A stretch of DNA of 64,000 bases from NCBI RefSeq assembly GCF_019880305.1, contig NZ_CP082301.1, positions 62,001 through 126,000 of the forward strand, read 5' to 3'. The DNA is from Streptomyces decoyicus. GTDB taxonomy: Bacteria; Actinomycetota; Actinomycetes; Streptomycetales; Streptomycetaceae. Made by a program: the position numbers and the translations under genes. Shown here in pieces: positions 1 through 8,854 of the stretch. The stretch's first letter is position 1, and each line of letters starts with the position of its first letter. The notes below the pieces were generated by a model that saw only the letters and a list, made by a program, of their open reading frames with translations, was not told the origin of the DNA and did no database searches.

Positions 1-838
1 GGTCTTCCAGGGTGGCGCCGGCAACTGGGGCACCCCCTGGCAGAGCACCCCGGCCCGTGGCCGTCGCGAAGGCCCGCAGCTGAACGTCGCCGTCCCGTTC
101 ACCGTGCAACCGGGCGTGCCACAACGCGACGCGGCCGTCGAGCTGTTGGGGTCCTGTGCCCCCCACCCAGTCCACGGGGGCGTCGTAGGTGATCAGCAGC
201 CGGGTGGGGAACTCGATGACACTTCTGGGGAGGCCCTGGAAGACCGACGATCCCGGCGTGTCCGGGCTCTGCGGGCCGACCGGCACCGTCATCGGCACCA
301 GACGCGCCCAGTCGAGCAGCGCGTCCAGCGACAGGTCCAAGCCGTCGATGCTCTCCGGCACTGCGAAAGCCAGACGGGCCGAGTCGGCGGTGACTGCCTT
401 TATGGGAGCAGTGACGGCGTTCAGATTCAGGGGGACCTCTTCCACTACGTGCTGCGCCGGCAGCCCGGCCAGGACGAACGCGGGCTGGGCCCGGTCCCGT
501 CGCACCAGGCGGCGGCCGTCGAAGCGCAGGTTGACCAGCGCGATGTCGACGACGAGCATGTCCGCGGGCCGCACCACCCGGAACGGCCCCTCCGCGACGT
601 CCACCTCGTGCGGCGGCGGGGGTTCCGGGGGTCGGTCGGGGCCGGGGCCATGGTGCGGCGGACCGGGATGCGGGCCGTGCGGCGGCCTACCAGGGCCTCC
701 GCCCCCGAACCCTCCACCGCCGGCGCGGCCGCCGCGGTCACCGCCGTGGTCATCGTGCTGCCCCTCACCCTCACCGGGATGGTTGCGCAGCTCTTCCCCG
801 AGCCTCAGAGAGACAGAACGGCGGGTACGGAATGACAT
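1..838 (-). CDS. Large hypothetical protein, N-terminal part (runs off left edge)
   Basis: The minus strand is open from an ATG at 838 to the window edge, so at least 279 residues are present and the C terminus is missing. An in-frame ATG at 862 is an alternative start, but the one at 838 has GGTGAGG about 7 bases upstream. After a short Arg-rich start comes a Gly/His/Pro-rich linker (about residues 20-80). Ordered sequence follows, with segments such as FRVVRPADMLVVDIALVNLRF, APIKAVTADSARLAFAVPES and VALWHARLHGE. The last resembles the ELWHTRL-type segment I recall from very large Streptomyces proteins of unknown function. No signal peptide or membrane segment is visible. I cannot assign a function. 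The matching reading on the plus strand is an antisense shadow. Confidence 0.65.
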   Translation of the reverse strand, partial: MSFRTRRSVSLRLGEELRNHPGEGEGQHDDHGGDRGGRAGGGGFGGGGPGRPPHGPHPGPPHHGPGPDRPPEPPPPHEVDVAEGPFRVVRPADMLVVDIALVNLRFDGRRLVRRDRAQPAFVLAGLPAQHVVEEVPLNLNAVTAPIKAVTADSARLAFAVPESIDGLDLSLDALLDWARLVPMTVPVGPQSPDTPGSSVFQGLPRSVIEFPTRLLITYDAPVDWVGGTGPQQLDGRVALWHARLHGERDGDVQLRAFATATGRGALPGGAPVAGATLED

Positions 839-924
839 GAACAACGCCTCACCCGAGCTCATATGAATGAAGAGTCGTGCCGACGGTGCGGTGCGGGGAA
901 GGCACCTTCACCTCTCTTCCATGC

Positions 925-1580
925 TCACTCCGGTGGCGTACGCCCGCCACTGGGGAGCGGAACGGCAGCGGCCGACGCCGCGGTGCCTCGCCCCGGTCGC
1001 CGGCACCCCTCCTCGACAACCAGGCCGGACAGCTCCGTCGCCGCATCGGCCGGAGCGGCCGGGTACGCGTCCCCGGTCAGCGACGAGGTCCCGCCCGGGA
1101 CCTCGTCCGCCTCCAGGATGGAGTGCGGCATACCGACGTCGAACGGGGACAACACGTCGTCAGCCGCGCCCGTGACGGCCGCGATCAGACTCTGGGACGA
1201 CGACGAAGGGGACTGCGCCGGGTTGTCGGGCGGGCCGCCCCCGTGGTCCAGGAACCACTGCTTGGAGTCATCGAGCATCACCGAAACGAAGTCCGAGGGG
1301 CTGGGTGGTGTAGTCCCTCCAGGCGTCGTTGAGGCCGGAGGCCAGGTCCTGGAGGTCCTCTGGGCGACGGCCGTCGCGTCGGCGTTCTGCTGCACGGCAT
1401 CGGCATGGGTGCCCGCCGCGTCGTCGTCACCGACGTCCACCGCGCCGTCGTCACGCTCCAGCGAGGTCACCAGTGCCGTCATCTTGTCCATCAGGACCGT
1501 CTGCTGGGCCGCGAACCGCACGCCGCGTGCGCTGCGGACCCCCGGCGGCGTCCGAGCCCGACTGCGACCTGATCCAACCC
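925..1580 (-). pseudogene. Decayed hypothetical gene upstream of the left-edge gene
   Basis: One minus-strand frame has protein-like composition at both ends: RFAAQQTVLMDKMTALVTSLE near 1450-1510 and DFVSVMLDDSKQWFLDHGGG near 1240-1300. The middle (about 1300-1370) makes better sense in another frame, reading DLQDLASGLNDAWRDYTTQP. Upstream, LNGLSPGLDQVAVGL lies in a third frame. At least two or three single-base frameshifts therefore interrupt what was one gene. It points toward the left-edge gene and may have been its operon partner. The family is not recognised. Confidence 0.4.
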
Positions 1581-1734
1581 CGGTGACAGCCCGTTGAGTT
1601 GCCGGCGACCGCAATCGGCGACCGGGTGCGGGCCGGCAGCCGGGGGGCTAGCGTGGGAAGGGAGCCGCCGTGCCGCTCGTGTTCCGGACGACGTCCCGGC
1701 CCCTCCTGCCCCTTTCTCTCTCAGGCGGATCGCT

Positions 1735-3000
1735 ATGTCCTCCACCGTTCGCATCGCCGGCGCGCTGCCCACGCCGGACGCCGACCCGAGTCTGAGCGTC
1801 GTCTTCGCCGGCGGCTGGTCGGTGGGTTACGACTGGGCGGCAGACCACGTGGTCACCGCGGGTGCGCCGGTGCAGCCGCTCTTCCCCTCACCGTTCGACC
1901 GTGACCTGGACGGCGCGCTGCTCGGCCAACAAAGCTTCAGTGACTTCGAGTACATCTTCCAGGGGGGCAACTACCAACGGATCAAGCTGGTCGGGCTGCA
2001 GCCGGACGGCGACTCCGCCTCGACGGCGGAAAACTGGTTCCTGCCGCCCGACTGGACCGCGCTGGACGCCGTCTTCCCGGGCGGTGGGGTGAAGAACGGC
2101 TTCGCCTACTTCTTCCACGGCCCGGACTACATGCGCTTCGACTGGCCGGCCAACGCCGCCTCGACCGGCTACCCGAAGCCAATCGGCCCGAACTGGCACA
2201 CCAGCGGCGACTTCACCCGCGACCTGGACGGCGAGATCACCGGCCTGCGGGGCTTCCGCACCAAGGCGTACCTGTTCCGGACCATCACCACCATGGTGAA
2301 CAGGGACGGCCGACGGGTCTCGAGCGGTGGCTTCGTCGTGAATGCTCCGGTCTACTGCCGTTACGACTTCAACGGGGAGGTCGTCGACAACACCGTTACC
2401 GATCCGGCCGACGTCGTCGGCCAGTGGAACGGCCTCTTCCCGCTGCTGGATGCCGGACCCGCCATCGAGCTCGGCCTGGCCTGGATCGGCGCGGCCGAAA
2501 CGGCGGCCGCCGCAACGCCGCTCGCCCCCGCCACCCTGACGGCGTTCGGGCATCACTTCATGACCGGGTCCCCGGACGCGACCGTGGTCAACACGGTCCG
2601 CGACCGGCTCCGGCAGATCCGCGAGCGGCTCACCGAGCTTCCCGACCGGTTCAAGTGGACCGCGGGCCTGGGGTTTGCGGCCGCGACCAACCCGGGCGTA
2701 CTGACCCAAATCGGCGACGAGTTCTCGACCTTGCACGGGCCCAACGGACGGGCGGCGGCGCTGATCCACGAGGCGAGCCACTTCCTCTTCGACGCCGGCG
2801 TCGACGTGCCGGAGTGGTCGGGCGAGGTGGTCGCCGGTGTGCCGCAGGGCCTGGCCGTGATCAACGGTGTCACCATGCCTCGATACAGCACCATCCCGAC
2901 CTCCGACGCCCTGGTGAACCCGAGTTCGTACGCCGCGTTCGCGCAGGAGACCGCGCTGGGCGAGGACACCCGGTTCGGTGCCGCCCGACCCCAGCTCTGA
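1735..3000 (+). CDS. Hemopexin-repeat protein with metallo-endopeptidase-like domain
   Basis: This is a 421-residue protein from the ATG at 1735. The frame extends upstream to 1594, but that part is low-complexity and lacks a better ribosome site. The N-terminal half carries hemopexin-type repeats, each with an aromatic FxxxxxY(M/V)R(F/Y)D pattern, for example AYFFHGPDYMRFDW. The C-terminal 150 residues hold LIHEASHFLFDAG, an HExxH zinc motif written HEASH, followed by NPSSYAAFAQE. That layout resembles lysine-specific (M35-like, aspzincin) metallo-endopeptidase domains. No signal peptide is visible, so export by a normal Sec or Tat route is not supported. The likely role is binding plus cleavage of an extracellular protein. 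The fold assignment of the peptidase domain is an inference from the motif. Confidence 0.7.
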   Translation: MSSTVRIAGALPTPDADPSLSVVFAGGWSVGYDWAADHVVTAGAPVQPLFPSPFDRDLDGALLGQQSFSDFEYIFQGGNYQRIKLVGLQPDGDSASTAENWFLPPDWTALDAVFPGGGVKNGFAYFFHGPDYMRFDWPANAASTGYPKPIGPNWHTSGDFTRDLDGEITGLRGFRTKAYLFRTITTMVNRDGRRVSSGGFVVNAPVYCRYDFNGEVVDNTVTDPADVVGQWNGLFPLLDAGPAIELGLAWIGAAETAAAATPLAPATLTAFGHHFMTGSPDATVVNTVRDRLRQIRERLTELPDRFKWTAGLGFAAATNPGVLTQIGDEFSTLHGPNGRAAALIHEASHFLFDAGVDVPEWSGEVVAGVPQGLAVINGVTMPRYSTIPTSDALVNPSSYAAFAQETALGEDTRFGAARPQL

Positions 3001-3088
3001 ACACAGCGCTCATGCGGCCCTCATCGAGCACCTACTGCCTCATGCGCGCTCCGCCCCCCGGCATGTTCAACGCACCGGACGAGACGGT

Positions 3089-3345
3089 CTACTGGCGTCC
3101 CCAGCTTTCGGCGTCGACGACGCCGGGTGTTCGTTGCGCAGGGTGGCGGTGTCGCCGGCGTTGTCCCAGACGTAGGCGCGGCGGTCCTGGCAGACGTCGC
3201 GGCGGTTGTCGTGGCCGATGCCGGTGTAGACACGGATCTGACTGTGGCCGTTGAGGCGGACGTTGCCGAAGCGGTAGCCGTGGCCGGACTTGTCGGACAG
3301 GGGCCAGCCCAAGGAGTTACCGCCGGTGCGCCTTTCATGGGCAGC
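3089..3345 (-). pseudogene. Lamin-tail-domain protein remnant, frameshifted
   Basis: The minus strand reads LSDKSGHGYRFGNVRLNGHS followed by VYTGIGHDNRRDVCQDR and YVWDNAGDTATLRNEH. This is the typical C-terminal part of actinobacterial secreted lamin-tail-domain proteins. Right after RNEH the frame slips by one base, and the expected ending GVVDAESWGRQ plus stop is found in the next frame, with the stop at 3089-3091. The N-terminal half of the domain and any signal peptide are gone. It lies tail-to-tail with the hemopexin gene. Confidence 0.65.
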
Positions 3346-3525
3346 CGGGATCCCGTCTCGAACGACGAGCTGGATGCACTGGCGGCGCACGCGGGCAGCG
3401 GCGGAAATCCGGTGGTGCGTCCGGCCGGAGCCTGCGCGACAAGTGGATGGCACCGCCCCTGTTACTGCCGTCCGACAATGACTGCACGTGCAGCCGCCTT
3501 CTGCGCCGGAATGCCGGGGACTTCG

Positions 3526-6500
3526 TCATCGTTCCTTCCGCCATCGCCAGACGATCTTCGCCAGTTTGCCGATCGCACCGCTGATCAGCACGCTCAGCAC
3601 GATCAGCCCGGCGAAGGCGATGAGGGGATGCCATGCAGACTCCTGCAGCCAGGGGAGCACATTCCTCCCGACCCAGCCGACGTCGGCGTTCGGCTCAGCG
3701 CCGCAGCAAGAGGGCTCCTCGGCCTTCTTCCCGAACAGCCATGACCTTTTGACTGTCGCCCCGATCACGATCAGAGCGGCCAGTATCAACGTCAGGAAGG
3801 CGGGTAGCAGCCGTCTGCTCAGGCCCCAGGCGGCCAGAGCGAAAAGCAGGAATCCGATGGCCAGGAGTACCACCGCAGTGAGCCCCAGGAGGGCGCCGGC
3901 CCCGTTCATGGCCCAGATGGCCAAGGCCGTAAAGGCCAGGCCGAGGACCGTCAGCACCCGGGGCGAGCCGCTGGTGAGGCCGGCCGCCCGGTAGGCCACC
4001 ATGGTGACGGTGCGGGCGGACGAGAAAAAGGGTTTGACCGACCTCGGTGGCTCCTTGAATCCGGTGAAGGCGCCGGTCGCCGTGGCCAGGGCCTTGGTGA
4101 CCGTGCGCGTGAAGAGCGGCTGGCCCAGCTCCTTGGCGAGTGTTTCGTCCGGGACCGGGCAGGTGGCGAGTGCCGCGGCCACCGCCTGCGCGTTCACGGG
4201 CTCTACTGCCGCACCGGGCTCGCGCGCGGAATCGATCAGCTTCCGCTGCTGCCGACTCCAGTTGCGGCTCACGGCGGCCGAGGTGGCTGCCTGGGCCGCC
4301 GCCAAAGCCATGTCCAGGCTCCCGGCCTCATCGAGCACCTTTCTGGCCCATGGGTCGTGCCGGGTGGCGGGCGTGCTGAGCATCTGCTGTGCGACGACCG
4401 GCAGTTCGTTCGCGGCGATCCACTCCTGCCAGCGCAGTGCCACCCATAGGGACGTCAACGGGAGGCTGGCCGGCACGGGCTGGGCGGGGTCGTCGAGATA
4501 CTTCAGCTCATCCCGGACCTTGTCGGCGGTGAGCAGGATCTCGGGCTCGCCCGAGCTCTGCACCGGCCAGCCCGCCGGCTCCATGCCGTCGAGCACCTTC
4601 AGGCGCAGTTCCTCGTAGAACCAGCGGCTCCGTTCCATTCGCAGGGCGGGCGACTGTTCGGCGAGCTGAAGGACACGCCGAGGGTCGAGCAGCATGTGGA
4701 CGAGCCAGCCGGCGCCGTCCAGTCGGCCCCAGGTCCAGTCGTTCGCCCGCCACGAAGGCTTGTAGAAGGCTCCGAAGTGATGCAGCTGCATTCCGTTGAG
4801 CTTGGCGGCCGCGGTGACACGATTCGGGGCGAGAATGCTGCGGGTGTCCGCGCTCACCTGGATGAGCTCGACAGACTGCTCCACCTCCACACCGACGGGC
4901 AGCACGGAACGCGTGGCGACGTGCAAGTCCAACAGGTAGGTCGGAACGGCTCCAAGGTCTTCGCCAAGGAATTGCAGGTAACATCTGAGCTCCTGCGAGG
5001 CGCGCCGCTGTCGCTCCGCTGCCGTCTTCCGGCCGAACGGACTCTCCGTGGCCCGCGGCGCACCGTCGTCGCCGCCGATGAGCAAGCGCAGATCGCCCAC
5101 GATCGCGGCCAGCTTTCCCCAGCCGTCCTGGAGAGATCCCTCGGAGGGATTGGCAGGTGCCCTCAGCTGTGCTTCGTACTTTTGGGCAACGGTTTTGGCC
5201 ACCTCGGGGAGAGCGGGCCAGCCGGCCCCCTCAAGGGCCCTGAGCGTCTCGTCGACGAGAGCGTCGGTGTCCGGCCGCGCCTCGGTGACGAAGGCTTCGT
5301 GTGTCCGGCGGGTCAGTGCCGACAGTTGGGCCCAGGCGTCCGTCCTGCTGATGTACGCCGCTTGCAGCATCGCCAGGACCGTGGCCTTGGCACCGTCGAA
5401 TGCGGGTCGGCCGAACTTCGCCAGCCGGGCACTGTCTCCCGGGCGGGGATAGATCCACTCCGCGGAGACCGCCTCCGCCGCCGCGTCCCGGCAGTCCTGC
5501 TCCGCGCTGAGCCCCGGTTCGAGCGCCTTGAGCCAGGTCTTCGGCATCCGTTCCTTCGGCATTGTCGTCACGGCCCGCATGAGTGAGGCGATGACAGGCC
5601 GGACGAGCCAGACGGCCTCGCGTGCGCGGTAATCGGTCAGCATCTCCTTGGTGAGCAGGCGGCCGATGGAGCGGCACCGCACGCCGATCTCCGCCATGCG
5701 CAGCCGGGTGTCACGGATCGAATCGACCCGCTCGTTGTGGCGGCGCAGGGCTGTCAGGTCCGCCTGAATACTCTGGTCGAGAACGCTGCCGAGGTCCTTG
5801 AGCAGCGCGTCGCCCAAGGTCCAGGGGGCGTCGAAGGATTCCTTCTCCCGAGGCGCTTCGCGCGGGTCGGGTGTTTCGCCGGGGGACGGGACGACGTACA
5901 GGAGCACCCGTCTGACCTGGCGTTCGGCCGGGCGGTCGAAGATGGACTGCAGCAGCGGGCCGATCGGGCGGTTCGCGAGCAGGCCGCCGTCGGCCACCCA
6001 GTGATCACGAGTGATGTTGGCGAACTTCCCCATCGCGGGGTGCCTGGGGACTTTGGCGCCGGAAGCGGGAATCTCCTTCTCGTATGGAACGAACGCGGGC
6101 TCGAAGGCGCCGGGATAGGAGGCACTGCAGCGCGCCGCGAGGGCCACCAGGTCGTTGCGGTCGGGGCCCGTGAGCTGCTCTTCGTCGAATACGAACAGAC
6201 CTCGCCGGTCCACGTCCTGGACCAGGGTCCCCAGGCTGTCGGTGAACCGGCTCGTCTCCCCCGTGAGCAGGGTGGTGGTGATGAAGACCTTGGTCTTCCG
6301 TGCGGTTCCGTCGAGAAGGGCCGGCGATCTGAAGTGCCGATCCGCCGCCTTCAGCTGCCCGATCCCCTCCAGCAGATCCTTGAACAGCACGCCGTCGCCC
6401 TGCAGCAGCGAGGGCGGCTTGGACTCCTTCGGGTCCCGCAGCAGGGTCTCGAAGGAGCCGGATGCCAGCCAGAAGTCGCGCAGGTCGCCCAGATCGAGCG

Positions 6501-6822
6501 AGTTCGCCCGTGCCAGCCCGAGCAGCGCCCCGTTGATTCCTCCCGCGCTCGTTCCGGACAGCATGTCGATGCTGACCGTGACGTCGAGCAGATTGAGGAG
6601 GCGGACATAGAGGTCTCTCACCCTGCCGTCGCATCGCGTCGACACCCCAAGCTCGGGTTCGAACGGATGGTCGGCCGCCGGGTACCGCCGCCAGGCCGCC
6701 TGCTGGAGAAGATTCAGCTCGCGGGCGACACCCCCCATCCAGATCGCGAGGCTCACACCTCCCGTCATCGCGGTGGCGATACGGATCTCCTGCGTGTCCG
6801 CACCAACCTGCTTCACATCCAT
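3526..6822 (-). CDS. Patatin-like phospholipase (DUF3376 type), membrane anchored
   Basis: This is an intact 1098-residue protein starting at the ATG at 6822, preceded by GGAGGAG. The patatin core is clear. GGVSLAIWMGG (residues 21-31) forms the oxyanion region, GTSAGG (90-95, nucleophile Ser92) is the Ser elbow, and D278-G-G is the Asp of the catalytic dyad. A large middle region follows, as in the actinobacterial DUF3376 patatin-like proteins. The last 130 or so residues contain three or four hydrophobic helices and end in a basic tail, so the enzyme is probably anchored at the cytoplasmic membrane. The expected activity is lipid acyl hydrolysis; the substrate is unknown. It stands alone, flanked by decayed sequence on both sides. 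Confidence 0.9.
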   Translation of the reverse strand: MDVKQVGADTQEIRIATAMTGGVSLAIWMGGVARELNLLQQAAWRRYPAADHPFEPELGVSTRCDGRVRDLYVRLLNLLDVTVSIDMLSGTSAGGINGALLGLARANSLDLGDLRDFWLASGSFETLLRDPKESKPPSLLQGDGVLFKDLLEGIGQLKAADRHFRSPALLDGTARKTKVFITTTLLTGETSRFTDSLGTLVQDVDRRGLFVFDEEQLTGPDRNDLVALAARCSASYPGAFEPAFVPYEKEIPASGAKVPRHPAMGKFANITRDHWVADGGLLANRPIGPLLQSIFDRPAERQVRRVLLYVVPSPGETPDPREAPREKESFDAPWTLGDALLKDLGSVLDQSIQADLTALRRHNERVDSIRDTRLRMAEIGVRCRSIGRLLTKEMLTDYRAREAVWLVRPVIASLMRAVTTMPKERMPKTWLKALEPGLSAEQDCRDAAAEAVSAEWIYPRPGDSARLAKFGRPAFDGAKATVLAMLQAAYISRTDAWAQLSALTRRTHEAFVTEARPDTDALVDETLRALEGAGWPALPEVAKTVAQKYEAQLRAPANPSEGSLQDGWGKLAAIVGDLRLLIGGDDGAPRATESPFGRKTAAERQRRASQELRCYLQFLGEDLGAVPTYLLDLHVATRSVLPVGVEVEQSVELIQVSADTRSILAPNRVTAAAKLNGMQLHHFGAFYKPSWRANDWTWGRLDGAGWLVHMLLDPRRVLQLAEQSPALRMERSRWFYEELRLKVLDGMEPAGWPVQSSGEPEILLTADKVRDELKYLDDPAQPVPASLPLTSLWVALRWQEWIAANELPVVAQQMLSTPATRHDPWARKVLDEAGSLDMALAAAQAATSAAVSRNWSRQQRKLIDSAREPGAAVEPVNAQAVAAALATCPVPDETLAKELGQPLFTRTVTKALATATGAFTGFKEPPRSVKPFFSSARTVTMVAYRAAGLTSGSPRVLTVLGLAFTALAIWAMNGAGALLGLTAVVLLAIGFLLFALAAWGLSRRLLPAFLTLILAALIVIGATVKRSWLFGKKAEEPSCCGAEPNADVGWVGRNVLPWLQESAWHPLIAFAGLIVLSVLISGAIGKLAKIVWRWRKER

Positions 6823-6914
6823 GCCCTCGCTCCTCCAGCTCGGACCGCTCGTGTCCAGCCCGGCCAGAGTCGCTCAGCGTGCCGCTCCCGGCACGCCACC
6901 GCACGGTATTCGGC

Positions 6915-7231
6915 CTAGTGAGCTGGTCCGGAGAGCCTGTCGCAGTAGCGGCAGATGCGGTCGGTGATCTGGTCTGGGGTCTTGGTCCCTCTGAAGGGCC
7001 GGGCCTGGTCCTTCAGGTCTTGATTCAGGAAGTTCTGTCCGTCGATGAGAACCTCACCTGTCTTCACGCCCTGAGTGCCCGCCGGGTTGCCGGCCAGCGC
7101 GTAGGAGACCGTGTACGTCTTGCCCGCTGTCGTCGTGAAGGTCTGCGACGCCTTGCCTGGGCCCTGGCCGTTGAGGTCGACGGACTGCGCCCCGTCAGCC
7201 GCCTGCCAAAAGCCGCTGCCGATCAGGTCTC
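6915..7231 (-). pseudogene. Choice-of-anchor / DUF642-like domain remnant
   Basis: The minus strand encodes DLIGSGFWQAADGAQSVDLN, then GKASQTFTTTAGKTYTVSYALA and GEVLIDGQNF, ending at a TAG at 6915-6917. This matches the C-terminal half of the galactose-binding-like DUF642 / choice-of-anchor C domains found in secreted actinobacterial proteins. The upstream half, including signal peptide and start, is missing, and the frame is lost above 7231. Confidence 0.5.
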
Positions 7232-7530
7232 TACACCTCTGCCGTCTGTCGCAGCGGCAGGTGAACGGCGCTCAGAAGGTCACCGCCGACCCGCAGCTCG
7301 GCAAGGCCGGGGCCACCGGCAACGCCAACTGGGCCCCACCTGTCCAAGGGCCGCGGCTGGACCTATGGCGACGTCGCGAAGCCCACCTGGCGAACCACCG
7401 GCTCGCACGTCCGGGGGCATTCGGATGGCGACCCGACGGATCGCCACGGACGATGGTGCTCGAACCCTCGGCGCGGCGGCAGATCTCCTGAGTCCGCGCT
7501 GCACACGTGTAGCGCACGACCGGCGGCCTC
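7232..7530. other. Non-coding or decayed stretch
   Basis: The plus strand shows two short protein-like pieces in different frames (ADPQLGKAGATGNANWAP and then SKGRGWTYGDVAKPTWRTTG). They look like a frameshifted coding remnant that I cannot place in a family. No intact gene is visible. Confidence 0.3.
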
Positions 7531-7543
7531 AGGAGGTGATCAC

Positions 7544-8854
7544 GTGCGGACTCCCCCAAGGCCGCGCCCCCGCTCGCAGCCGAAAACGCGACGGCCCTCG
7601 CTGCGAACCTGGCAGTCGCGGGTGGCCCTGACAGTGATCGTGCTGGTCCTCCTTATGACCACGGTGCTGCTGGCTCGGTTCGGCCTCGATGACTTCGCCC
7701 ATGATCTGACCTTCGCCGGTCGCCTCACCGGTGCCGTCCTTCTCGTGGTCTCGTTCACCACGCTCGTGGGCGCCGCCGCGGTCCTGGACCACTGGATCCG
7801 GCAGAGCTACGCCTACTCCGGCCTGGTCGCGCTGATCGGCACGTTCGCGGCCTTTCTGACCAACGCCATGCTCCTGGTGCAGACACTCAAGAACGGCGAT
7901 TCCGTGGCCTACCCGGCGCTGTTCGGCGCGCTCACGGCGGGCTCGGCAGGCGCTGTCTTCGCGGTGTGGCGGACGTCGGTCGTGATCCCCGCTCCGAAGC
8001 GGGTGGCCGCCGCGCTGATCGTCTCCTCGGTCATCGCGATCGCCAATTTCGGCTACCAGAACCTCTATCAGCCGTACCAGCGACAAACCAGGCCTCTCAT
8101 CACATTGTCCATGGGAAAGCCGGTGCTGAGCAAGGACCGCACGGCATTCGCCGTACCGGTCGACATCACCCTCCATAACCACGGCGACGTGGGTTTCTAC
8201 GTGCTCGGCACCGAGGTCCACGCCATGGGGAAACAGGTGCCGCTGAGCCCGAAGGACCGGCTCCGCCAGCAGTGGCGAGGCGATGCCGAGCAGTGGCTCA
8301 ACTCCTCGGAAGTGAACCCGCTCTCCCGCCGGGAGATGCACCAGCCCGGCGAGTTGGTCGAGGCGAAACCGTGGATGCCCGATGGACAATGGGTTGAGTC
8401 GAACGACACCTTCGCCACGCGAGTGGTGGTGCAACTGCCCATGGACACGCCGTACGACCAGGTGGCGTTCTATGCCACCGCGAGCCTCGCGCGCAAGGAC
8501 CGGCTCGTGCTGCAGCCACCGATCAACTTCGTGGCGTACTCCTGGGGTAGGGAAAAAGTCCCCGGATGGGTGAAGGAGCAACAGAAGAGCGGTCTTGACT
8601 CTCTCATCTACCGTGCCAGGGTGCACGAGAACAATGCGCTCGACGAACGCACGAGGGACCCGCGTTTCGTCACTGTCTACTGGAAGTTCGGCACGCACGG
8701 CGCGAGCGTGCAGACATCCATTGCGCGAAAAGGCGAGGAAAGCCGCATCCCCTCCCCGGCGGACGTACGCGAGCTGGTGAGCCGGTACGGCCTCGTCGAC
8801 CTCTACACCGGCCCGGTCGAGCGGACCCTGTGGGACATCAAGAGCCAGCGGTGA
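7544..8854 (+). CDS. Membrane protein of unknown function
   Basis: This is a 436-residue protein with a GTG start at 7544. The start is chosen because a strong AGGAGGTGAT Shine-Dalgarno lies at 7531-7540. A basic N terminus is followed by five hydrophobic segments in the first 180 residues (around 27-45, 63-80, 88-110, 125-145 and 155-172). A soluble C-terminal domain of about 250 residues, probably extracytoplasmic, follows, with VPVDITLHNHGDVGFYVLG near its start. No enzymatic motif is seen. The last 17 bases overlap the end of the convergent lasso cyclase gene. It could be a conserved Streptomyces membrane protein, and no link to the lasso locus is shown. Confidence 0.7.
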   Translation: MRTPPRPRPRSQPKTRRPSLRTWQSRVALTVIVLVLLMTTVLLARFGLDDFAHDLTFAGRLTGAVLLVVSFTTLVGAAAVLDHWIRQSYAYSGLVALIGTFAAFLTNAMLLVQTLKNGDSVAYPALFGALTAGSAGAVFAVWRTSVVIPAPKRVAAALIVSSVIAIANFGYQNLYQPYQRQTRPLITLSMGKPVLSKDRTAFAVPVDITLHNHGDVGFYVLGTEVHAMGKQVPLSPKDRLRQQWRGDAEQWLNSSEVNPLSRREMHQPGELVEAKPWMPDGQWVESNDTFATRVVVQLPMDTPYDQVAFYATASLARKDRLVLQPPINFVAYSWGREKVPGWVKEQQKSGLDSLIYRARVHENNALDERTRDPRFVTVYWKFGTHGASVQTSIARKGEESRIPSPADVRELVSRYGLVDLYTGPVERTLWDIKSQR

